Positions 50,047 through 57,162 of a DNA stretch of 64,000 bases are shown piece after piece. The notes under the pieces were generated by a model. That model had not been told where the DNA came from and did no database searches. It saw only the letters and a program-made list of their open reading frames with translations. Positions within the stretch are counted from its first letter, which is position 1. Every line of letters begins with the position of its first letter. The DNA lies in assembly GCF_000276805.1 (NCBI RefSeq), contig NZ_AKXQ01000006.1, forward strand, positions 62,001 to 126,000. The letters are read 5' to 3'. Origin of the DNA: Moritella dasanensis ArB 0140. Lineage in GTDB: Bacteria; Pseudomonadota; Gammaproteobacteria; Enterobacterales; Moritellaceae. The translations under genes were made by a program, and so were the position numbers.

Positions 50047-50181
50047 GTCTGATATTTAAGAGAAGTAAGCGGTGATTATAGGATAAGTGTATTAAAAGGG
50101 GTTGGTATACGGATTAAAAACCATCGGAGCTAAGTGATATGCCGAGCACAAAGCGCGATTGTAGTGCTTAGATATAATTAA

Positions 50182-50198
50182 CGCACCATTTCGGTGCG
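50182..50198 (-). promoter_or_regulatory. NtrC-like enhancer upstream of nasA
   Basis: CGCACCATTTCGGTGCG, a 6-base inverted repeat with a 5-base spacer, matches the NtrC consensus TGCACCA-N3-TGGTGCA at all inner positions except one. It lies about 160 bases upstream of the predicted sigma-54 start, the usual distance for an enhancer. Only one good site is visible. Confidence 0.65.
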
Positions 50199-50260
50199 AA
50201 AATCATGATGAGAAGCGAGATGATGTTCAGCTTAAGAACTGATTAAATGACAGCTTTAAC

Positions 50261-50890
50261 CTACTTGCTTACCGCTAAATAAGCACCAGCTGCAATCATA
50301 ATACTGCCTGCACCGCGGTTTAATCGTTGGTGCGCCACCGGTGTTTTGAGCATCCCCGCCATGCGACTTGCGCCAAACGCAATGAGCATTAACCCAGACA
50401 TCAAAGCAAGCGATGATAAGACTGATACTAATGCGATATCTTGCGCGGTTAATACGGTCAAATCGATAAACGTTGGCAAAAATGAAATATAAAACAGGAT
50501 CACTTTAGGATTAGAGGCTGAAATCAAAAAGCCTTGTGTGAAACTCGCTAGGCTGGCTTTCTCTTTGTGCGCGGTTGTTTCAGCTTCAATGTCACTCTTA
50601 ATCTGTGGTAATGCTTTAATCATTTTATAGCCGAGATAAATCAGATAACTGGCACCTAAATAACGAATCGCAGTGAATACTTCAGACCAGTTCTCTGCAA
50701 TCGTCGCAAGACCAAAACAAGCCAAAATGAGGTAAATTACATCACTGCCGATCATCCCCATTGCCAGCATGATACATTTTTTTGGTCCATCAACCATGGC
50801 ACGCGCCAAGATCGCAAATACGCCAGGCCCTGGCGTTATACCAAAAATAAATATCGCGATAAAAAATGTGATTGCGGATTCCAGTGACAT
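50261..50890 (-). CDS. LysE/RhtB-family amino-acid exporter
   Basis: 209 residues, six membrane helices. N-terminal family motif FGITPGPGVFAILARAM, and LGASYLIYLGYKMIKA near residue 70; second half FTQGFLISASNPKVILFYISFLPTF. Members export amino acids such as threonine, homoserine lactone or lysine, or unknown metabolites. GGAG is 7 bases upstream of the ATG. It stands between nasA and an ABM-domain gene on the same strand; I see no operon partner that fixes its substrate. Confidence 0.9.
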   Translation of the reverse strand: MSLESAITFFIAIFIFGITPGPGVFAILARAMVDGPKKCIMLAMGMIGSDVIYLILACFGLATIAENWSEVFTAIRYLGASYLIYLGYKMIKALPQIKSDIEAETTAHKEKASLASFTQGFLISASNPKVILFYISFLPTFIDLTVLTAQDIALVSVLSSLALMSGLMLIAFGASRMAGMLKTPVAHQRLNRGAGSIMIAAGAYLAVSK

Positions 50891-51011
50891 TTACAACTCC
50901 TGATAAAATCTTTATGTAATGAAGTATTTTATATAAACATTACGTTTCAATAATGCCGACTATACCATAGCGATTCAATCTGTATTGAGTCTATTTCACC
51001 TTCTATACTGA

Positions 51012-51284
51012 CTACAATATCTCATAATGCCGTTGAACATTCGCCGCAGCCTTACCCCACGCTGAATTTTTCACTCTGGCTTGGTGCAGTTCAAATGCTG
51101 CCTTATTAATGAATTCTTCATACACATCGAAACGGTTAAGGTTAATCTCAGATTGAGTGACATTAAACATTAAACAACCCGGTTCATTACGTGTGAGTTC
51201 TTTATGACTGATCAATGCTTTTTTCACTGCCGATAAATCCGCTGTTGGGACAATGATAAATCCTTTTAGAATGACTTTTTTCAT
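51012..51284 (-). CDS. Antibiotic-biosynthesis-monooxygenase (ABM) domain protein
   Basis: 90 residues, a single ferredoxin-like ABM domain (VPTADLSAVKKAL, NEPGCLMFNVTQSE, FDVYEEFINKAAFELHQ, with the usual conserved EPGC and E-x-x block). Small dimeric proteins of this type (YgiN) act on quinones or reactive intermediates; the substrate here is unknown. GGAGC precedes the ATG. Located between the LysE-type gene and the first BCCT gene's terminator, as its own unit or with the LysE gene (121 bases apart). Confidence 0.85.
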   Translation of the reverse strand: MKKVILKGFIIVPTADLSAVKKALISHKELTRNEPGCLMFNVTQSEINLNRFDVYEEFINKAAFELHQARVKNSAWGKAAANVQRHYEIL

Positions 51285-51393
51285 CTCGAGCTCCCTATAC
51301 GCTTAAAAGTAAATAATCCTCAACTTAAAATATAACGTAATACCGCTTGTTGACATTGCAATGTCTGGTTTTTGCGATCTGCCTAAAACAAAA

Positions 51394-51423
51394 AACGGCC
51401 TCAAACATACATTTGAGGCCGTT
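51394..51423 (-). terminator. Terminator of BCCT copy 1
   Basis: AACGGCCTCAAA-CATACA-TTTGAGGCCGTT, 12-base perfect stem with an A-tract that gives a U-run on the minus strand. It lies 70 bases past the stop. An almost identical hairpin, with the same loop, follows BCCT copy 2 at 53475. Confidence 0.92.
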
Positions 51424-51492
51424 GGCATTTTCATATTACATGATGTCGTCTTTAAAGCTTCAATTTAACAAAATTAGCTTTAAGCTAAACCA

Positions 51493-53091
51493 TTACTTAT
51501 ATAAATGACGTTCTGAGTTCAAGCCTTTAATTAGACTCACACACATAATCAGTAATATAAACGTAAATGGTAACGCCGTTGTTACAACACCTGCTTGCAG
51601 AGCTTGTAGTGCTTCCGTACCACCAACCCATAACATAACACCAGCAATCGTACCTTCTACTGTCGCCCAGAAAATACGCTGTGGCACAGGTGCATCAATC
51701 TTACCGCCTGATGTGATGCTGTCGATCACAAGTGAGCCAGAATCAGATGAGGTAATAAAGAAGATCAATACCAAGATAATCGATAATACTGACAATACAT
51801 CACCATACGGCATTGCATCGTATACTTGGAATAAAGACAGTGAAATGTCAGTTAAACCGTTCGCACCAAGCTCACCGACGTTATTCACAACTTGATCGAT
51901 AGCAATACCACCGAACGTCGCCATCCATACCAGTGTTACGAGTGTTGGAATAAAGATAACTGCAGACAAGAACTGACGTACTGTACGACCTTTAGAAATA
52001 CGCGCAATAAACATACCTACGAATGGTGACCATGAGATCCACCATGCCCAGTAGAATACAGTCCAACCGTGCATCCAAGATGTATCTTCACGACCATGTG
52101 GATTACTTAAACCAATAAAGTTTTGCACGTAAGCAGTCAAAGTCTCAGGGATTGTCACAACAATCACATCAAAACCAATAATCATGACAAAAATAAGTAG
52201 ACCAATAGCAAACACCATATTGATGTTACTCAATACTTTTACGCCGCCATCAATACCACGAATAACAGAAAGGATCGCAATAAAGGTAACAAAAGCAATC
52301 ACAATTAATTGCATGCCAATGCCACCTTCAGTACCAAATACATGGTTGATACCACTTGCCGCTTGTTGTGCACCTAGTCCGAGCGATGTCGCCAGACCAA
52401 ATAACGTTGCCAGTACAGCTAGAATATCAACAATGTGACCAGTCCAACCCCAAGCTTTATCACCAATGATCGGATAAAATACCGAACGGATTGATAACGG
52501 CAGGCCTTTGTTATAAGCAAAGAAAGCCAAAGAAAGCGCGACGATACCGTAGATAGCCCAACCGTGAATACCCCAGTTATAAATCGTTGCAGCAAGTGCT
52601 AATGATTTTGCTTCTGCAGTTAACGGTTCAACATTAAATGGCGTTCCCCACCAGTTAGTGAAGTAAGCCGTTGGTTCCGCAACACCCCAGAACAACAGAC
52701 CAATACCCATGCCGGCAGCAAATAGCATTGCCATCCAAGATAGGGTTGAGTGCTCAGCCTTTGCTTCTTTACCGCCAATACGGATTTTACCCAGTGGCGA
52801 TACAATCAATACCATAGTGAATAAAACAAAGAAGTTAGTTGACCACATAAAGAAGACATCGAAGTCTGCCATGATGCTGTTACGTACGCTGTTTAATGTT
52901 TCTTTTGCGGTAACTGGGTCGACGAGGAGGAGTGCAGAGAGAAAGAGAACTATTAATCCGGCGCTAATGCCGAACACTGGGTTATGTATATCAAAGCCCC
53001 ATTTTTGAACGTTATCCTGACCGACTTGGTAGTCAGTGGTTTCAATACTATATTTATTTGACGTACTATTTTTGTTTAACGAGCTATCCAT
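51493..53091 (-). CDS. BCCT-family betaine/choline/carnitine-type transporter, copy 1
   Basis: 532 residues, twelve membrane helices. Family motifs: AAGMGIGLLFWGVAEP (helix 3 glycine stretch), WGIHGWAIY (helix 4, with the three aromatic residues of the BetP betaine box) and FYWAWWISWSPFVGMFIARISKGRTV (helix 8). Helix 8 keeps the BetP residues equivalent to F369, W373, W374 and W377, the last being Trp354 here. The N-terminal tail is about 45 residues and hydrophilic; the C-terminal tail is short (HLYK), unlike the long osmosensing tail of BetP. Probably takes up glycine betaine, DMSP or similar compatible solutes with sodium. Tandem duplicate of 53604-55220. Confidence 0.93.
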   Translation of the reverse strand: MDSSLNKNSTSNKYSIETTDYQVGQDNVQKWGFDIHNPVFGISAGLIVLFLSALLLVDPVTAKETLNSVRNSIMADFDVFFMWSTNFFVLFTMVLIVSPLGKIRIGGKEAKAEHSTLSWMAMLFAAGMGIGLLFWGVAEPTAYFTNWWGTPFNVEPLTAEAKSLALAATIYNWGIHGWAIYGIVALSLAFFAYNKGLPLSIRSVFYPIIGDKAWGWTGHIVDILAVLATLFGLATSLGLGAQQAASGINHVFGTEGGIGMQLIVIAFVTFIAILSVIRGIDGGVKVLSNINMVFAIGLLIFVMIIGFDVIVVTIPETLTAYVQNFIGLSNPHGREDTSWMHGWTVFYWAWWISWSPFVGMFIARISKGRTVRQFLSAVIFIPTLVTLVWMATFGGIAIDQVVNNVGELGANGLTDISLSLFQVYDAMPYGDVLSVLSIILVLIFFITSSDSGSLVIDSITSGGKIDAPVPQRIFWATVEGTIAGVMLWVGGTEALQALQAGVVTTALPFTFILLIMCVSLIKGLNSERHLYK

Positions 53092-53474
53092 AAGTTATGC
53101 TAAGCATATATCCTGCAATACTTTTTAATCGAAAAGTAAAAACGAAAGGGTCATTAGTTAAAACCATAATGAGCCAAGTGATAAAAATCGGTTGAAGAGT
53201 AGCAAAAAAAGTGACAAAACTCAATCAACCGCGGCCTGGACTTTATTAAATAGAACATAAAGTTTCTGGATATAAATATACATAAAAATATGTTTAAGAT
53301 AAAAAGAGTATTATTGCACTTGACCATGAAATGTTTATATCGATAATAAAATACTATCCAAAATCGTAAGAATACTGTTCAGTTAATAATACTGATAATT
53401 CCTCATATATTAAATACTTAAATCTAGATCGCGTACAAATTTCGGCATTAAAAACTAAAGTATCAGACATAAAA
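53092..53474. other. Leader of BCCT copy 1 and intergenic spacer
   Basis: 383 bases. The part nearest copy 1 (about 53092-53140) matches the leader of copy 2: a shared TCCTGCAATACTTTTTAATC (a minus-strand AGGA lies in it) and GAAAAGTA. Between this and the start codon is a palindrome TATGC-TAA-GCATA (53096-53108). The rest is A+T-rich with no gene. Confidence 0.6.
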
Positions 53475-53506
53475 AAACGGCCTCAAACATACATTTGAGG
53501 CCGTTT
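53475..53506 (-). terminator. Terminator of BCCT copy 2 (duplicate of the one at 51394)
   Basis: AAACGGCCTCAAA-CATACA-TTTGAGGCCGTTT, 13-base perfect stem, A-tract giving a U-run on the minus strand. 98 bases past the stop at 53604. Stem and loop are the same as at 51394 apart from the end pairs. Confidence 0.92.
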
Positions 53507-53603
53507 ACATTACTCATTTTTGATTTTATAAAATACAGTTTTAATACTTATATTTTAAAAATACTTATGACTAACCATGAGTAAGTATTGGTAAACAAAG
53601 TCA

Positions 53604-55220
53604 TTATTTATATAAATGATACTCTGAATTTAAACCTTTTATGATACTCACGCACATCACTAGCATTAACAAGGCGAAGGGTAGTCCGGTAGTTACAACA
53701 CCTGCTTGTAAAGCTTGTAGCGCATCGGTACCACCAATCCAAAGCATAGTCGCCGCAATTGAACCTTGTATAACAGCCCAGAAAATACGTTGTGGAACTG
53801 GTGCATCAACCTTACCACCCGACGTAATACTGTCGACCACAAGGGAAGCAGAATCCGATGACGTAATAAAGAAGATTAATACCAATACAATTGATAATAC
53901 TGACAATACATCACCATACGGCATTGCATCATATACGTGGAATAATGATAACGAAATATCAGTCAAACCATTAGTACCTAGTTCACCGACTTTATTAATC
54001 ACTTGATCGATAGCAATGCCACCAAACGTCGCCATCCATATCAGTGTCACTAATGTAGGAACAAAAATCACTGCACACAAGAACTCACGTACTGTACGAC
54101 CTTTAGAAATACGCGCAATGAACATACCCACGAATGGACCTAATGAAATCCACCATGCAAAATAAAATACAGTCCAACCCTGCATCCACGCTAGATCGCC
54201 ACGATCATGCGGGTTACTTAAAGCAATAAAGTTATCTGCGTAAGCAACAAATGTTTCTGGAATTGTTACCATAATTACATCAAAACTAATAATCAATACA
54301 AAGATTAATAGTGCAAATGCAAACACCATATTGATATTACTCAATATTTTAACGCCGCCATTAATACCGCGCATAACGGAGAATATTGCCACTAGGGTAA
54401 CAAGGACAATAACAACCAGCTGCAAGCCAAGGCCGCCTTCAGTACCAAATACATGGTTGATACCACTCGCCGCTTGCTGCGCACCTAAACCAAGTGATGT
54501 CGCTAACGAGAATAACGTCGCAAGTACCGCCAAGATATCAACAGTATGACCAGCCCAGCCCCACGTTCGATCACCAATGATCGGATAAAATACCGAACGA
54601 ATAGAGAGTGGCAGACCTTTATTATAAGAAAAGAAAGCCAGAGCAAGACCAACAACGCCGTAAACAGCCCAGCCGTGAATACCCCAGTTATAAACCGTTG
54701 CCGCCAGCGCTAATGATTTAGCCTCTGCCGTGAATGGTTCAACATTTAATGGCGTACCCCACCAGTTAGTGAAATAAGCAGTTGGTTCAGCAACACCCCA
54801 AAACAACAGGCCAATCCCCATGCCAGCAGCAAATAGCATCGTCAACCAAGATAAGGTTGAATGATCTGTTTTAGCTTCTTTACCACCGATTCGGATTTTA
54901 CCAAACGGCGATATAATCAATAGCATAGTAAAAATAACAAAGAAGTTAGTTGACCACATAAAGACCACATCAAATTCTGCCATGATGCTATTTCTAACAT
55001 TAGTTAGAACTTCTTTTGCTGTCGATGGGTCTACGAAGAGGAGGGCTGAAATGAGTAAGAAGATTAAACTGGCGCTAATACCGAATACAGTGTTATGTAT
55101 ATCGAAGCCCCATTTTTGAACGTTATCCTGACCGACTTGGTAATCGGTGGTTTCAATACTGTACTTATTTGTCGAGCTATATGTATCTGTCGACCTATGT
55201 TTATTTAACGTACTATCCAT
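53604..55220 (-). CDS. BCCT-family transporter, copy 2 (diverged tandem duplicate)
   Basis: 538 residues, aligned end to end with copy 1 apart from a six-residue N-terminal insertion (RSTDTY region). Most positions are identical by eye. The helix 3 glycine stretch and helix 4 box WGIHGWAVY are unchanged. Helix 8 reads FYFAWWISLGPFVGMFIARISKGRTV: the Trp equivalent to BetP W377 is Leu360, the following Ser is Gly, and the Trp equivalent to W371 is Phe. This could change substrate range or coupling. The reading frame is intact, with no sign of decay. Own terminator and own leader, so separately regulated or dosage-related. Confidence 0.92.
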   Translation of the reverse strand: MDSTLNKHRSTDTYSSTNKYSIETTDYQVGQDNVQKWGFDIHNTVFGISASLIFLLISALLFVDPSTAKEVLTNVRNSIMAEFDVVFMWSTNFFVIFTMLLIISPFGKIRIGGKEAKTDHSTLSWLTMLFAAGMGIGLLFWGVAEPTAYFTNWWGTPLNVEPFTAEAKSLALAATVYNWGIHGWAVYGVVGLALAFFSYNKGLPLSIRSVFYPIIGDRTWGWAGHTVDILAVLATLFSLATSLGLGAQQAASGINHVFGTEGGLGLQLVVIVLVTLVAIFSVMRGINGGVKILSNINMVFAFALLIFVLIISFDVIMVTIPETFVAYADNFIALSNPHDRGDLAWMQGWTVFYFAWWISLGPFVGMFIARISKGRTVREFLCAVIFVPTLVTLIWMATFGGIAIDQVINKVGELGTNGLTDISLSLFHVYDAMPYGDVLSVLSIVLVLIFFITSSDSASLVVDSITSGGKVDAPVPQRIFWAVIQGSIAATMLWIGGTDALQALQAGVVTTGLPFALLMLVMCVSIIKGLNSEYHLYK

Positions 55221-55547
55221 AATTAATGCTTAAGCATATCCTGCAATACTTTTTAATCGAAAAGTAGAAACGATATGGCCATCACATACGAATGCGGTGA
55301 CCAATTGATAAATTACGTGCGCAGAGTAGCAACAACGCGATAAGAACTCAAATAAAGCTTGTTAATAGGGATTGAAATTGTAAAAAACATAAACTACGTA
55401 ATTACCGACACCTTTATATATAAGTATTTAGTCATAATGACTTAAACGCTAGAACTTGCGTTTGAAGCTCATTTTATCTAATTAACCAGATCATCTAAAT
55501 TCAGAGGCATGACAGTCACATATGAGCAATATATAAATATTGACCGA
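55221..55547. other. Leader of BCCT copy 2 and spacer
   Basis: 327 bases. The first 55 or so repeat the leader of copy 1, including a palindrome near the start (GCTTAAGC) and a distant AGGA. The remainder is A+T-rich; no gene and no clear terminator for the GGDEF operon was found. Confidence 0.55.
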
Positions 55548-56660
55548 TCAATGGTATTTATAATTACTTGAGCTCCCCTGCTTTAAAGATTTCGCCTCAT
55601 ACATCGCTGCGTCTGCTGTCGAGAATAACTTTTCTACCGTGTCGATTTGCTCCGATAAAAAAGAAATACCGATAGCAGCACCCACATTAACCACCTTACC
55701 ATCGGCATTAATCGGCTGTTTAATTTGATTGATGATCCTTTCAACTATCATTTCAATATTATCTGACGTCTGGTAGTCAGATAAAATTAATATAAATTCA
55801 TCTCCGCCAATGCGAGCAAAAAGATCGTTACCACTCATGCTATACAAGACTCTTTTTGCAATAACTTTAAGTACTTCGTCCCCCGCTAAATGACCGATGG
55901 TGTCATTAATTTGTTTAAAACCGTTAAGATCAATAAAAAAACAACATAACGGCTCTTTCTTATCTATTTTCAACCGCACAAATTCCACACACCGTTTACG
56001 ATTGGGCAATAACGTCAGTGCATCCATATTTGATAAAGCTTGGGAGCGTTTAAAACTTAAATAAGTCATCGCCCAGGCCACCAGTAAAAACGTGACAATT
56101 AAAAAGACACTATAAATAATCTTCAAAAAATACTGCTGATTAGCCTCAATATCTTTCGTTAATACTTTAAAGGCAGAACCTTTCAACTCAAAAAAAACAA
56201 CACTCTTATAGCCTAGTTTTAATTTTTTAATCACATCTAAGATGACTTTATATTGCTTAATCGGTTCGTGGCTAGCAACAACCGCTAATACCAACCGATC
56301 GAGTTCAGTAACATCACTCTGCAATGTTTCCACCGCATAGGCTTTCAACAGAGGCGATATATTGACGTCAGAGGCTAAAAACTCATAGCTTACCATCAAA
56401 AAATCTAATTTTTCTTCAATCGCGTCACTGTCGTTATTGTCTAAATAGATATCGTCGCTCACTTGGCGTTCAAGTCGAGCTAACTGTTCACCAAAGTGCC
56501 ACGATGCCCAGTATGAAGCGCGAATTGACTCCATATTACGGGTCACTTCTTTATTACTTTGATTATATTTAAAGGTAATAAAAGCCATCAAACCTAATTC
56601 AATCGCGATGATCAATACCAAAGGTGAAAACTTCATGATAGTGTCTTTTTTTTCATTCAT
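55548..56660 (-). CDS. Membrane GGDEF-domain diguanylate cyclase
   Basis: 370 residues from MNEKKDTIMKFSPLVL. Membrane helix about 10-28, a helical periplasmic domain about 30-170, a second helix about 180-200, then a GGDEF domain. The active site is RIGGDEF (GGDEF at residues 285-289) and the substrate block DLNGFKQINDTIGHLAGD is intact, so cyclase activity is expected. The product-inhibition I-site RxxD is altered to SGND. The ATG at 56660 has GGTGGA 7 bases upstream and overlaps the previous stop by 8 bases, so coupling is likely. Last gene of the c-di-GMP operon. Confidence 0.88.
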   Translation of the reverse strand: MNEKKDTIMKFSPLVLIIAIELGLMAFITFKYNQSNKEVTRNMESIRASYWASWHFGEQLARLERQVSDDIYLDNNDSDAIEEKLDFLMVSYEFLASDVNISPLLKAYAVETLQSDVTELDRLVLAVVASHEPIKQYKVILDVIKKLKLGYKSVVFFELKGSAFKVLTKDIEANQQYFLKIIYSVFLIVTFLLVAWAMTYLSFKRSQALSNMDALTLLPNRKRCVEFVRLKIDKKEPLCCFFIDLNGFKQINDTIGHLAGDEVLKVIAKRVLYSMSGNDLFARIGGDEFILILSDYQTSDNIEMIVERIINQIKQPINADGKVVNVGAAIGISFLSEQIDTVEKLFSTADAAMYEAKSLKQGSSSNYKYH

Positions 56661-57162
56661 GCTGAGTTCCACCATACGTGCTTATCTTTTTAACAAACCA
56701 AACTAGATGACTCTCAACCTCCAAGTTGTTGATGTCCTCAGGGGCAATCCCCCTCAAATCTCGAATCAGCATTAATGGTCCTTTATTTCGGCGCGTTATC
56801 GCGTTTCCATCGATAGCATAAGCAAGCATATACTGATGCTGGTTAATGTCTTCCCGTGATATTGCGACACTGTAGCCATTCTTAGCGTGAACATAAATGT
56901 GACTGTCATTACTAGCGTTAACAACTCTTGTTAACTGATCCACATAAACACCGGTATAAGTCTTACTCTCTTTTTCCCAAGGCATCGGCGTCGTTATATT
57001 ACCGCGACTTAACGCTTGTAGCTCTGTCATAGTAAAATTGAGTAATGTATTCTGCTGGCTATTCTCCATACTAAAAACGAGTTTATTACTCGCCTGTACA
57101 ACCAATGAAAGCATACTGAAAACACTGATTAATAAACCTATTATTACTTTACGATTCTGCAT
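56653..57162 (-). CDS. Periplasmic sulfite-oxidase-fold (Oxidored_molyb-like) protein without cysteine
   Basis: 169 residues with a Sec signal peptide (MQNRKVIIGLLISVFSMLSL to about A24). The mature part resembles the molybdopterin-oxidoreductase (SUOX) fold: FTMTELQALSRGNITTPMPW, TYTGVYVDQLTRVV, VHAKNGYSVAISREDI and MLAYAIDGNAI. The Moco-binding cysteine of true sulfite oxidases is missing; the whole protein contains no cysteine. It is therefore unlikely to be a Moco enzyme and may be a ligand-binding or adaptor subunit for the flanking c-di-GMP enzymes. Overlaps the HD-GYP gene by 19 bases and the GGDEF gene by 8. Confidence 0.78.
   Translation of the reverse strand: MQNRKVIIGLLISVFSMLSLVVQASNKLVFSMENSQQNTLLNFTMTELQALSRGNITTPMPWEKESKTYTGVYVDQLTRVVNASNDSHIYVHAKNGYSVAISREDINQHQYMLAYAIDGNAITRRNKGPLMLIRDLRGIAPEDINNLEVESHLVWFVKKISTYGGTQHE

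Noticed and set aside
51394-53506. The two identical hairpins as ends of a mobile element
   Set aside because: They sit at the 3' end of each BCCT gene with U-runs and are in direct orientation, which fits duplicated terminators; no transposase or target duplication is visible.
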